From Typha latifolia (taxonomy: Eukaryota > Streptophyta > Magnoliopsida > Poales > Typhaceae): a DNA stretch of 64,000 nucleotides. Every line of letters starts with the position of its first letter. Position 1 is the stretch's first letter. Made by a program: the position numbers and the translations under genes. Positions 32,271-45,720 of this stretch are shown piece by piece. The stretch lies in the NCBI GenBank assembly GCA_019914945.1, contig CM034099.1:6820001-6884000 (forward strand), given 5' to 3'. The notes under the pieces are model-generated. The model did not search any database. It was not told the DNA's origin and saw only the letters and a list, made by a program, of their open reading frames with translations.

Positions 32271-34142
32271 GTATCGGTTCCGACATCGATCTCATCTCTC
32301 TTCCGTCAAATTTTTTTTTTTTGTGTGGTGAAAAGACTACAATTGAGATCGCTTTAGGTGCCCGATGTTGTTCCATTGAATCGTAGATCTGATGCTTGAT
32401 TCCCTCGTTCTCTCTCCGGTTTTATTTCAATTTTGTTGTGTGAGGTACCTGATCCGAGCGGTGAATTGGTAGGTTTTGGCATTTGATTGCTCCCAACTTA
32501 TCAGATACCTTGATCGATTGATTTGCTTTTTTTTTTTCGGGTGAGAAATTACATGAATTTCCGCAATTGATGGTTCATTTATTTGATTTGAGTGATGCTG
32601 GGTCAGTGATATAATTTCTACATTGCTCTTAGGCATCAAATTCTTGGTGTAGTGATTATGCGCAGTACCGATTTTCCCTATGATTCACTTGCAAAAGAAG
32701 GGAAAATAGGCAGTCTTTTTGACATTTTACCAGTTGTGTCGTGACGTTACTTTATTCATCCTATCAGACATGTCTATGTGCTATTCTAAGAAGCTTGTGC
32801 ATGATTCTTTCCTTTTCCTTCATGGGAACTGCTGGGTCATCTAGCTATTATAACTCAGAGGAATCTGAATATGTTTGACCTTGTTCTACTTGGGTTAAAG
32901 CTGGATAGTGCATAATAGCGTGTATTGTAACAATCTGTTCTAAACGTAGCTGATACTGGCTGAAAATGTTTCTTCTTTTTTTTTATAAAAAATATTTTCT
33001 ATTGTTTTTTTCCCAAGTTCCAACTATCAAATGTAATGCTCCAGTCAGTTTAGAAAGATTACAGATGAGGTTGGATATTTTTTACTTTCTCAAGACCACA
33101 AATATTTATATATCCTAGTGAAACCATTCTAAGGAAATGATGTCAGCTACCGACTTAACCTAAACAAGTTCTCTGTGGTATACTGCTATTGGGAAATGGT
33201 GCCTTGGACTTTGAAAACCTCTTGGGAGTTTTAGATTCTAGAATGCCTGAGATAGTGAGAAGAGACATTATGCCGTGCTTGGTGTTGTTGATTATGTTTA
33301 GTAGAATGAAATTGCAGAAATGGAGATTATCTTGTAATGCTACCATAGTAGAATTGATATTCAAGCCACTTGATCTACTGAACCAACTAGTACTATTATT
33401 AGACTGTTTAGACATGGTTCAACATAGTGAAGATTTCAGGTCTTTTTGTCTATTGAACCAACCAGTTCCAGGATCATGTCGTCATCTCTGCTATCTCTAT
33501 CCTTGTTGATACAGTTTGCAGGCCTTTTTCTCTTTCTTTTACAGTTTTACTCCTTTGCGCAGTTACAAAAGTCCAATTGCTATTCCATGACTTGCTGGTA
33601 CACTTGACTTTGGACAATTTATCTCAGAGTTCTCTTTGCCCACCTGTTATCTTGAGCATGAGATTAGTTAGAGTATTTTATTTCGTCTTCCTTTAGTCCA
33701 CTCAATTGTGGCATCCTCTTCATCAAAATACATAATTCAAAGAAATAGTAATATTTAGAGTTTTCTTATTCATTTTTTTATTAAAGCATAGGAATTTTCT
33801 TCTCATGCATTATAATGTAATTGATATTGAGAAAACTACATGTATTGTGTGAGACAGAAATGACAAAGCATATCTAGTTGCTTATGTATTGCTCTATCCA
33901 GATAATGATGTTGCACATCTTTCAGACAGTCCACAGTGAACTGCACTTTTAGCGTCTCATTAAGTTGTGCCCTTATTCATTACTTTTCTTAGATTGGGCT
34001 CCAGAGTTCTAGACCTTGTAAATTCTAAAATCAATCCTCTTCTTTTGCTTTAAGTCTTATGGGCTGTAAGTGTACGTCATTAGTCCACCTTATGCACTTG
34101 AATAGATTGCTAATATTTGATGACTACAATCTTTCTTTTCAG
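32271..34142 (+). other. Probable 5'-UTR intron of villin
   Basis: A donor-like CGCAG|GTATCGG near 32270 and a strong acceptor CTTTCTTTTCAG ending at 34142 would join a GA-rich leader exon to the exon with the villin start at 34263. Inferred only from splice motifs and leader composition; the exact donor is uncertain. Confidence 0.5.
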
Positions 34143-34262
34143 CCAATAGTACCAGCCTAGCTTGTGATTTCCACTGGGGTTTGCTGATTGTGAATGCTTC
34201 TTTTAGTGTTCTGATTTCCAAAAAAGAAACGAGAAAAAACTTGTGTGGCATATTCCTGCAAA

Positions 34263-37200
34263 ATGTCAGGTGCTGCAAAAAATCTCGATCCTGTATTTCA
34301 GGGAGTTGGACAAAGGGTGTATCCTTATTATGTTTGTCTTTCACTATAATTTTCAGAGGTACTTTTATTTGGTGAAGTTTTTAACTGGTGTTACTATTCT
34401 CTTATACTTCTCTTTGAGGTGCTTCACCAAATTGGTGTGATTATATGCCTTGTTACATTTATATTTTATGTTCCTTAACATCATGTAGAGGGATGGAGAT
34501 CTGGCGCATTGAGAACTTTCAGCCAGTTCCTTTGCCAAAGTCAGATCATGGTAAATTCTACTCAGGAGATTCGTATATAGTTCTACAGGTAACAAATTCA
34601 TTCTTCTGCTTAGTAGTCATTCCTTTTACCCCTTTGTCAAGTTGACTGAATTTTCATTTTCCTCCTGCTTGTCGCAGACAACTTCTGGTAAAGGTGGTTC
34701 CTACCTGTATGACATTCATTTCTGGATTGGGAAAGACTCAAGTCAAGTAGGCTACTCTTGTTTAATCTGAAAAATGGCGTGCAGTCACCCTCTTATAGAT
34801 TTAGCTTATGATCCTTGCAGGATGAAGCTGGAACTGCAGCAATCAAGACCGTCGAACTTGATACAACCCTTGGAGGGCGTGCTGTTCAGCACAGAGAAGT
34901 TCAAGGTCATGAATCTGACAAGTTTCTTTCATACTTTAAACCATGCATAATTCCTCTGGAAGGAGGCTTTGCCAGTGGATTTAAAAAGCCCGAGGAGGAA
35001 GAGTTTGAAACACGATTGTATGTTTGTAGAGGAAAACGAGTTGTGAGAATGAAACAGGTTCTGTCATTTCGCCCAACCTTCTCTATGAATCTAATGCAAT
35101 TGTGATCTAATGGTTTCTTGTACAGGTTCCCTTTGCTCGTTCATCACTGAATCATGATGACGTCTTTATCTTAGACACAAAAGAGAAAATATATCAATTC
35201 AATGGAGCTAACTCCAACATTCAAGAAAGAGCTAAAGCATTAGAAGTAACACAATATTTAAAGGATAAGTATCATGAGGGAAAATGTGACGTTGCAATCA
35301 TTGGTGAGAGAACTAACATTTTACAAATATCATCTTCTAATATTGTGATTGTACCTATTTTGTTTCCTTATATAATTCTTTAGTCGTCCTCAATCAGATG
35401 ATGGAAAGCTTGTAGCAGAATCAGATTCTGGTGAATTTTGGGTCCTTTTTGGTGGCTTTGCACCAATTGGCAAAAAGACTGTTGGTGAAGATGACATTGT
35501 TATTGAAACAACTCCTGCAAAGCTTTATAGGTATGCTGCTTTTGTTATCCTTGTTTTCAGATGAACTTACTTGAGATAATCATTAATTTGATATTTAGAT
35601 GTCTCATCTATATTTTGACTTTATTAGTGTATCTACCATAGATCTTCTATAGGTAAAGGTGAAATTATGGTATTATTAGCTTATTTTAACTGACTCAAAT
35701 TTTTTAGTGGAGCCTTAATCATAAGAGAATCTTCGGATGAGGTTATATAAAGTGTCTATTAATTAAATCCAGGATGCCTTTACTATATATTATGTTATTC
35801 CTAGAAATTCTGTTTCATGCACCAGATAATTTGGCATGAACTAGGAAGTCCTGGAGCTTCGAACTTGAAGAGAGATTTACGTTTGAGAAAATTTATACTA
35901 CTAGGCATCCTACTAATGGCCCAATAGGCGATATATAATCTTCAAATAGATCATGACTAGAGGATATCAACAAAATTGACATGAAATTTATGTAGGTTTT
36001 TGAGGAAAAGAAAATATCATCATCATCAGATCTTAGTAATTTGAAAGAGAGTGACCAAGTTAGTTAGGTAATGCAATCTAGATAATATAAGGGAAGGGAA
36101 GCTGACCTAAAAGAGGGCTTGCCAATCCAATAGCTCATTATTATAGCCATTTTCTATAGTCTAAATCATTGGAGCAACACCTAATTTTGACTTGGGATGA
36201 CATACACCATGAGCTAGAGCAACATTTACAGATTTACTGTGCCCAAAGCATGGACCTTTCTCTAGAACATTTTACATAAAAGGAACAGAATATTCTTTCT
36301 AGTACCTCCCTACTCGAAGTTACTCAGTTTCACTTGAGTGAGGTGTTATTTGTAAATGTTTTAAGAAAATAGAGGGTTCAATTTAGATATAGTCAAAAGT
36401 CAGGGCTTGATCTTTGAATAACAAAAGAAATAAAATAAATCACTAAATCAGGGTGTGAAATGAAAATTTTCCTTGTTATTATTTTGTTTGCATGGTTAGT
36501 TTTGATCTGTAGTACGTGTAAAATATGTACTTGTTCTACTGGGTAAACAAAAGTTGTCCTAGAGTCGCATGGCTTGAGTTTTAAAGATCTAATTGCCATT
36601 GCATAAGTCACATTCTTGTTCTCTTCCTTCTAGTTCACAAGCTATGATCTCTTCTGCTTTCTAGCTTATTCCTCTTTTATCAAAGCATGACAAAAAGAAG
36701 CTATTTGCTCAACTATGATACAACTTAAAAAGGAGCATTTCTTTTGCAGTATTAGTGATGGTCAGCTGAAATTGGAAGAAATCACACTTTCTAAAGCAAT
36801 ACTGGAGAACAACAAATGTTATTTAATGGACTGTGGTTCTGAGGTGTTTGCTTGGGTTGGTCGGGTAACAACAATGGAGGATAGGAAAGCTGCAAGCAGA
36901 GCTGCTGAGGTAAGTCCTCTATTTTTTTAGAGTCTAGCTAATTATGTTACCTTTCTCATTAGATACTCTTCCTGAATCCTGACACCTTTACTTTTGTAGG
37001 AATTTATCATTAAGCAAAATAGACCAAAATCCACACGCATAACTCAGCTTATCCAAGGTTATGAGACACGTTCATTCAAGTCCAATTTTGAATCATGGCC
37101 AGTGAGTACAGGCACAGGAACCTCTGGTGGAGAGGATGGTAGAGGAAAAGTAGCAGGTATATTTTAAAACTATGAGGTGAATAAATTTGTTATCTGTTCC

Positions 37201-40200
37201 TGATAGCTCTCCCCTTCTCTTCTTTTCTGCAGCTTTGTTAAAGCAGCAGGGGGTTGAAGTTAAGGGAATCTCAAAAATCTCACCCGTAAATGAAGAAGTT
37301 CCTCCTCTGCTTGAAGGAGGTGGAAAACTTGAGGTTTTATCTACTGCTCTCTTTAGCTTGTAGAATTTTGCATTTATTACTAGATGTTGCACCAGTTTTG
37401 TTACCACTTAATTTCTTCCTTCAAAAGTTGAATTATGCATATCCTTCAGATCTGGCGCATCAATGGGAGTGCCAAGACTCCAGTCCCAAAAGATGAGATC
37501 GGTAAATTTTATAGCGGAGATTGTTATATTGTGCTTTATACATATCATTCTGGTGACAAGAAAGAGGAGTACTTCTTAACATGTTGGATTGGGAAGGACA
37601 GTATTCAGGTAGTTAATAATCTTCCTTATTACAGTTTTCCAGATAAAAAGAACAGTGCTATACCTTCAGTTACTTTTTTCCTGAAATAGGTATATTTATA
37701 TACATTTCAATATTTCACCATTGTTGTGTCTTTGATAGACAGTATGCTGTATCATCAAGCAATTGTAAATAGGTATACTTTTATAGATTGTACATTTCAG
37801 CATTGCTACTTGATCTTTTCACTTTTCTATGCACTGTTGCTGATGAATAAGTTACACATATTCTTGCTTGGTGGCTTGGTTCTCTTCACAATTAAGGGAG
37901 GATTCCATAGCAGATAGTTTGTACATTAAGTGAGGTTAATTGGAAAAATCAGTTTGCTTTATCCTAGGTAGGACTGCAGGATGACCTTTGATATTCAATT
38001 ATGGTGTTTCTTAAAGGTTTCAAGAAGATATTGAATTGTACATCTCTGACTTTGAAAATCTTCTGATCAGGATTGCAACCAGCCTGAATAGTCCTAGATA
38101 TCAGTGATTATTGCTGAGGAATGAAAACTAGATAAAGGTTTTGCTTGGAGTTAAGATAATATAAGATACTTGAAGTATACTTCATATCAGTATTTTGCCT
38201 CATATTATATGTATCATGTATCATTAGACTTAACCATCAGTATTAAGATAGCCGCATGTATAAGAGATGCTTTTGTTTATCAAGGAACCTTGATATTGGT
38301 TTTGTACTCCTGCAAGTCCAGTTTATCAATTTATTGAATAATATCAAATCTTTAGGGTTTCCAACTCTATCTTGGGAATAATCTTTGGACAAGGAAGCAA
38401 GTTGGTTTCATTTGGTATGTCCTAGTAATGAAATCTTCCGGACATCACAATTCACAAATGTGACCTTAAGATGTCAAACTTCTGCAATTAGCTATTTTGA
38501 TTAAGATAAATTATTTAAGATTAGAATTTGTTCTCCCTTTGGATTTACAGTAGATATTTTCTAAGACTTCTAAAACCTGTAGTTGCTTATTTATGGTCCC
38601 ACTGGACTAAGCAACCAAAGCTATATATAATAATATATTAAGTAGGGGCACAGTTTGAACTTAAATCTAGATCTTAATTGAAAACTTATCAAGAAAATTC
38701 CAGTCTTACAAACATTTATCTAACTCCTGTATTTCTGATGTTATGTAGAAAGTAGAAACACCTATTGTATATTTGGGAAGACAGTTACTAAAAAGAAAAT
38801 TTGACAAAAAACTCACAAAAGATAAATCTACTGCAAGAATTGGAAAATTGACGGCGGACTGCCAGACCACGCTAAAGAATTAGGAAGAGGCTAGCATAGG
38901 CAAGTGCAAGAGATAAAACCAACAATCGTCGTGCCATGCCAATACCTGGTCAGCAGGGGGCTGCCGGCTCGGCATGCCATGTCGTCTATTACAAGTTAGA
39001 TCCTTCTATTACAACGAGATTTTACATTACTTATCTGGACCATGTCAGGCATATATCATTCTGAATGTCACCCTGGCCATCATTCTTGGCTTCTTGCATC
39101 AATTTTGACAGTTTATGTAAAGCCGATGGGATATCTTCTTTGACTGTATTAAGATGATTTAGCAAGTCTTATATCAATTATTAATACCTCATGATTCTAT
39201 TGATAATAGCTAATGTTTGGATGCAAATGAGCTTTTTGTTTTCCTTCCAGGATGATCAAATGATGGCGACTCGATTAGCTAATACAATGTGGAGTTCCTT
39301 GAAAGGACGACCTGTTCAGGTACTGTTTACATATTCCTATTTGATAAAAGATATATGAGAAAGGAAGCTGCTTGCTAATTTATAGTTTCAGCAGGGCCGC
39401 ATTTATCAAGGGAAGGAACCACCACAATTTATTGCACTCTTCCAGCCCATGGTTGTCTTGAAGGTATTACTTTTCAAAAACATTCTTACTTCATGTAAAT
39501 AAATAGCAGAATCAATATTGAATCTATGTAGGCATTCCTTGTTACATCGTTAGAAACCATTTCTGTACTTAATATAATATAATATGCAGGGTGGAATCAG
39601 CTCCGGCTACAAGAAGTCCATAGTGGACATGAATTTGAATGATGATACTTTTACATCTGACAGCCTTGCACTAATTCAAGTATCTGGCACATCAGCCCAT
39701 AACAATAAAGCAGTTCAAGTTGATGCAGTATGTATTTTTGACTCTCTTATGTTTATTATACTGTAGAAGATTTCCTGAGAAGGAGGAAGATGAAAACTGT
39801 TGTCAGACATGATAATACTTGATAATACAGCTTCTTCTCTTGCCTTGTCCTACTATATCTTTAGAACATTATTTAATACAATACCTTTTTTTTAATCTTT
39901 CTAATGCGACCATGATATCATTAGGCATTAGTTGCATAGTAAAATTTATGGGAAGATCAAGACTTAGTCGGAAAATATGGGTATTGAACTTTTTGAATGT
40001 ATAAGATTCTATGGCAAGTAAATCAGTGAAAAATGTCTATCTGTAGGCAAGAAATTTCTCTCTTGTTGTAAGTCATTTTGTATTGTCATCTGATTGGTCT
40101 AATCTTCAGTTTTGAAAATTGTCTCTTTCTACTAGACTGGAAGGTCATATACTGGTGACTAGACTATGTTGTCACTAAAAGATATCGTCAAATGAATTTC

Positions 40201-43200
40201 CATTTAGATTTCCATGCATGTTGCTGTTGATAAAGTGCACCATTTTTCTTTTTAGGTGGCAACTTCTTTATGTTCCACAGATTGTTTTCTGCTGCAATCT
40301 GGGAATTCATTATTCACATGGCATGGGAACTCAAGTACTTTTGAAAAGCAGCAATGGGCTGCAAAGGTTGCAGAGTTTTTGAAGGTATAATTCCCACAAA
40401 GTTTTTTATTGCTTATGAGTTCCTCCTGCATTTACCAATCCTAAATTCACTTTCTATTTTTTTTTCCTTTTTCATTATGCCAATCAATCATAGTATCGTT
40501 TTCCCATAAAAAAGCAGAGTTATTGATCCTGTCAATTAATTAATAGTGCTATATATCTTCAGAAAAAATAAATAAGCATTTACTGATTTTAATTCTCAAG
40601 GTGCGTTGTTGTCATGTTCTTTCTTGTCCAGGGAAAGTTTGTAATCCAATCTCCACACATAAATTAAAGTTTTTTAAACACTCTCAAATGGTGGAACTTG
40701 TATTTTTCTGGCTCTTGTGGTTGGATGATGGTTCCATACAATTAGAACCGACACAAAGTACACCTACCTGTTCGGATCAAACCTTGCCATCATCACTCGA
40801 ACAAATATAGCCAAGGAAACTTTTAACCAATGAGATTCAAGAGAAAATTAGCCTACTTGTTCACCATTAGTTCAATGTCAAACATGAAATTCAGTGCTGA
40901 AAAACATTGCTTGAAGAGACAACTAGGACAACCAATAGACCAAGAACCAAGTTAAGATGAATCTAAAAGAGAAAAAGTAGGGTCATAAAGAAGCAGGTTT
41001 TGTTGATGTTCGAGAATCAAAACAGCAAAAAGGTTCTCCAAACGATCTTGAAACAATGAGATTGCAAGATCATATCTTAGACATTTGAAAGTATAGTTCT
41101 GAGTAAACCTTGAGATCTCCATCGAAAGGGAGTTTATCTCTTGCAAGAGACATTTGGAACAGCAGTTGTACAATTCTAAATCAAGGAAAAGGACAAGAAG
41201 AGAATTTGGGGAAGGCTCTCGCACAAAGTGTGAGATTAATAGGGAGGAAAGAATAGATAAAAAGAGTGGAAGGAGATTGATACGCGTGGCTATTATTTGG
41301 GCCATACAGGACAAATAATAGAGAGGAATGATAGAAAAAGAAGAGGAGACAAAGGACTGACTCATCTGGTCCTTTTGTTTGGGTCTTAAAGTGAAAGAGA
41401 GTATTGAATGATAGAAAAAAATTGATGTACAACACCGTCACATTGTACTCATAGAAATAGAGAAAGATAAGGGGTTGGTTGTTAGGGTTAATCACTTAAT
41501 CCAATCTATTTAATTTCTTTATGATCAAGGATGGCTGTGTCAGACATCGGCCAGCATGTTATGTGTCGCGACACTTGTCAGTTGTGTTGCAAGAGTAAAG
41601 GCTTCATGCACTGCTGACCCCATGCAAGAGAGAGAGACAAAAAAAGAGGAGAGAAGGAGAATACTTGCCATTGTACCCGTCGTCGTTATCGCCCTTGTTG
41701 TTGCCATCTCCCTCAACCTCTTGCTTGCATGCCCTAACCGAAGGAGGAAGAAGACGACGAAGGGTGGGCCGGGTCATTAAAAACGATAAATTAGATTTGC
41801 AAAGCAGATCGCTTTTATCGACCCGACTATCCTTCATCACTTCTTCTTCCTTTGGTTAGGGCATGCAAACGGCAAAGAGGGCGAGGGCGAAGAGGGAGAT
41901 GGCGATGGCAATGGCGAGCAGCGACAACTCAAGCTGCTGCTAGGAGGAGAGAGGAGGGGCACGACCATCATTGTTTATGATTTTTTTTTGTAGCCATATA
42001 CTTTAAAGTTCTTGACTATAATTAGAGGTAAGGTCGTCTGTTCTAAACCAACTCAATTTGGTTTTGGACTATTACTAAATCTAGTGGACTGCATAGTTGC
42101 AGTTCTTTGATCCATTCAAGATTGGGTGTCTTGCCTATGGAAATCAAGGACTTCTTATTAATATTGGGTCACGGAATTTGTTTGTACTCAGTTATAGAGC
42201 TTGTCATTTGCAATAATAAATAATATCAGTAGCTGTAACAAAAGAAAAATGGAGAGCTGCTTGACATAAAGTCTGTAAATGCTTTGTTTTGCTTTTTTGG
42301 ATTCTCTGTTACTAACGTTTGACTTCCCTATTTAACAAGTATTTGCATTTCATTGCTTCTAATTACTTCTTCACATAACACCTTTTGAAGTTTTGAAGCT
42401 AAAAGATGGTAAGACATTTTAAAAAGCAATAAAACTATAAAGAAGTCTTGGGACTTCATTTGATGCACGCTCTAAAGATTCTGTCATTTCAACATTTAAG
42501 CATTTTGACGTATCTGTAGTTGTAAACTTGTAATTCAAAAACTCAAATGAAACTATTTTCATAGAAAGATTAAGGAAGCAGAGTTATGATAGTAAAACCA
42601 AATAATTGAAATTCATTTATATGTTAATGGTTATACCATCTCATTTCAATCAACTTATTTTCTTCTTTGTTAATCCTATAGCCTGGTGTAGTGCTGAAGC
42701 ATACCAAAGAGGGAACAGAGAGCTCTGGTTTTTGGTTTGCTCTTGGTGGAAAGCAGAGTTTTAGCAGCAAGAAGGTCTCACAAGATATCATTAGAGATCC
42801 TCATCTGTACACCTTCTCCGAAAACAAAGGTTAGATACTCAAATTTCATTTCTTTATTTGCTTCTAATCTAATGGATATTTAGAGTTTTTGTATGCATAT
42901 CTACTGTTGGCCTGACTTGGTTTTCGTCTCTCTATGTATTCATGCACAATTCCTCAGGAAAGCTAGAGGTTTGCTAACACACCTGTTATCCTGTTATTCT
43001 ATTCTTATATGGGTTCTGCATATCCTTAATTTCTAATCTCTATTATTGCTACACATACTCCTTTTTCAGGTTGGTGAGGTTTTTAGTTTCTCTCAAGATG
43101 ATTTATTGACAGAGGACATGTTGATACTCGATACACATGCTGAGGTTTTCATTTGGATTGGTCATTCTGTGGACTCCAAGGAGAAACAGAAGGCATTTGA

Positions 43201-45720
43201 TATTGGACAAGTACGTATGAGAGTTTCACTCTCTTTTCTCCTTTTTCTTTGCTGATGTAGCATTTTTAGAATTTAATCAAGCAAAAGCATCTTTTTTTCA
43301 GAAATACATAGATCTTGCAGTGCCTCTAGAAGGTTTGCCCCAGGATGTGCCTCTTTATAGAGTCACTGAAGGAAATGAACCATGTTTCTTCACGACATAC
43401 TTCTCCTGGGATGCCACTAAGGCAACGGTAGGTTGAGGTCTCGAACTTTACATTGCATGAATGTGGTAAATTTGTTTTACTTATTGTTGTCTATTACAAT
43501 AATTAGCCTAATTCTGTCATTGAAGCTAGACTGAAATATTGGGTCTAACTGCATTACATCTCCTGTTCAGTTATACCAGAAAGTTCCATTGAGTCAGGTC
43601 TGATTGATAGGCTCCTTAAATTTGCTGGCTAACTTTTGAACTTGTCACCTACATACTAGCTAAGCATACACCATATGCCCTATCATGGTACATTCACTTT
43701 ACCTCCATCTAAGGTAGTATTAGAGGAGATTTTAAAGAGTATTATTTAAGGGAAAGAGTTGATAAAAGTCCACACACAGACATCCAGGTGATTTCAGATC
43801 AGCAAACATAAAAGCAGATGCTTTGCATGAATGTTCTCCTTGTCTTCTTTAATCCTTGTCTTCTTTAATGAATAGCTTACATTTGATATCTTTATCATGC
43901 CAACACATTTAGATAAATGAAGTTTCAGTTTTACTTGGTTTATGTCAAAGGATGGGCTTTTCATAGGCTAATACTGTCCTTAATGTTAAGCAGGTTCATG
44001 GAAGTTCCTTTCAGAAGAAGCTCTCACTTATTCTTGGGACAACCATGAATTCTTCTGAGGTGACTAAATATTTACTTGTGAACATTCTTAGTTGAGGAAT
44101 GTGATAAAATTGTGATACTATCTTATAACTCATGTTGAATTGCCAATTCCAGGTAGTTCAGGTTTAAGTTAATAGAATTGCAGTTATTGAGATGATTTTA
44201 CTGCTTTTTGATCTTCAGTTTGTTTTTCTTCCAGTGGAAATATCTCATGCATTTGATCTAAATTAATTATAAATTCTTATGCTTAGCTGTCTATGGTCAC
44301 TATCATACTCTAAAGTCTCAGAATTTTCTTGATTGATAAAATGCTCACATGTGAAATAGGTGTGCTTAGACCTCTTAATACAATTTTATGATTATCTTGG
44401 GAAAATGTTGTTCTCAGACCTAAGGAGGGAGTATCATCATTAGGATCCACTGATAACATCTATTGTGGTTTTGCAGTCTAATGATAGGTCTAGCAGCTCC
44501 ACTGATGGGCCAACCCAAAGGGCATCAGCAATGGCAGCCCTAACATCTGCATTTAATCCATCTTCCAAAAATAAAGCTGTTTCTCCAGAGCCACACCGTT
44601 CAGGCCAAGGTTCTCAGAGAGCAGCTGCATTTGCTGCATTGTCCTCTGTTCTAACTGCTGAACAAAAGGGGCCTTCTGAGACTTCTACTGCTCGATTCAG
44701 CAGAGGCTCTTCGCCAGTAGTGCAAAAGTCTGTTAATGGTAATTGAAGGTTTTACCAAGTAAAGGTCATGCTGGAACATTTGAAGCTTATGATTATGAAA
44801 CCATGTTAATGGTCTTACTGAAAAGATTTTCTATCTTTTTTAATGCAATCCACGTATAATAACATGAACACATTTTTTTTTTTTAAATTTTAACATGAAC
44901 AAAAATAACTGGTTAAGTAATTCATCATGATACATTACAAAAATATTTATTAAAAAAGATATTTTCTTCATACTATTTTTCTGTGAAAACATTGAAAACA
45001 CGTCCATGGTGCTTATCTTCAGAGTTTCTGGAGAGACGGTGTGATTTGGGGAACTTGTAGGTTGTAGCCTTGTCATTGGAGAAATCTTTTGCTTGTTGGG
45101 TCTGTCAAATAAGTTGAGAAAAATCTGAAGGTTATATTTAAAGGAAAAAAAAGGACCCTTTTAGAACTGCACTTAGAATTCTGAACTTGAAACTTTCTAA
45201 TTTGATGCAGATACTGTGAAAAGTGAAGCTGCTACTTCTGAGATGGGGGATTCCTTAGAATCTTCTATGGGGACTGAAGCTATAGAGGGAGATGGACCAG
45301 CATCTGAGACCAATGGGACAGATTTGGAGGTGAGATCTGAGCCAAAGATGGATGAAAATGGTAGAGAAACTACATTCAATTACGAACAGTTGAAAGCCAA
45401 GTCGAGCAACCCTGTTAGCGGAATTGATTATAAGCGAAGAGAGGTTTGCACTTCATATCATTTGCACTGAATTTATTATTAAATTTTTATTCTACAGAAG
45501 AAGGATATAATAGTTTGCTGATTACCAAATTTATTGATTGGTACTATTTACCAATTTAATTACAAAAAATGATTCTCTTTCGTTTGTTTGCATTCCCATT
45601 GTACAGGCCTACCTATCTGATGCTGAGTTTGAGACTGTTTTTGGTTTGACCAAGGAGGCATTCTATAGGCAGCCCAAGTGGAAGCAAGACATGCAGAAAA
45701 GGAAGGTGGACCTTTTCTGA
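34263..45720 (+). CDS. Villin: actin-filament bundling and severing protein
   Basis: Six gelsolin repeats plus C-terminal headpiece; binds, caps and bundles F-actin. Exons: 34263-34318, 34489-34588, 34678-34746, 34821-35057, 35126-35303, 35398-35530, 36750-36909, 37000-37156, 37233-37333, 37450-37608, 39251-39319, 39395-39463, 39590-39727, 40256-40384, 42682-42829, 42958-42968, 43070-43210, 43302-43427, 43994-44059, 44477-44738, 45211-45443, 45607-45720; all phases agree, 951 residues, as in VLN2/VLN3-type plant villins. Gelsolin signatures: [25 protein letters not shown], then [13 protein letters not shown] and [15 protein letters not shown] in repeat 4. Residues 750-914 are a Ser/Ala-rich linker ([12 protein letters not shown]). 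The headpiece (915-951) runs from [20 protein letters not shown] to a final KRKVDLF with the lysine-rich actin-binding end. Start fits [14 protein letters not shown]. Exon 16 is only 11 nt. Confidence 0.96.
39392..39395 (+). other. NAGNAG tandem acceptor at villin exon 12
   Basis: The acceptor reads TTTCAGCAG|GGC. Use of either AG keeps the frame and only adds or drops one Gln after GRPVQ. Confidence 0.85.
40385..42681 (+). other. Longest villin intron after the UTR (intron 14, 2.3 kb)
   Basis: Contains unassigned AT-rich sequence, a region of unclear origin at 40700-41500, and a GC-rich inverted repeat at about 41690-41910. No convincing protein. Confidence 0.6.
41690..41910 (+). repeat. 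Foldback (inverted repeat) in villin intron 14
   Basis: Left arm about 41690-41790 and right arm about 41813-41910 are reverse complements with mismatches. Shared pieces are GCCATCTCCCTC, TTGCATGCCCTAACC (perfect), RAAGGARGAAGAAG, and CGGGTC, with CGATAAA/TTTATCG nearest the loop. The loop is about 25 nt. The transcript of the villin intron would fold into a long hairpin. Confidence 0.8.

Larger units (their letters stand above)
29779..34262. other. Region between NTRC and villin: NTRC 3' UTR, repeats, villin promoter, 5' UTR and UTR intron
   Basis: NTRC 3' UTR probably ends near AATAAA motifs at about 30027. A relative of the 10-kb repeat lies at 30690-30775, and a GC-rich patch at 31080-31215 follows an A-run. 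31250-32080 is plain AT-rich DNA with a short TA run at 31812-31830. Villin leader starts near 32100. Confidence 0.6.

Noticed and set aside
32023..32386. Open frames on both strands over the villin leader
   Set aside because: Also created by the GA tract; neither joins the villin coding exons.
38930..38995. GC-rich GTGCCATGCC...GGCATGCCATG patch in villin intron 10
   Set aside because: Looked like an inverted repeat, but the arms do not pair beyond about eight bases; probably a scrap of a retroelement LTR, unproven.
41556..41840. Overlapping open frames on both strands in villin intron 14
   Set aside because: They come from the GC-rich foldback and a purine-rich stretch; no start context or conserved sequence.
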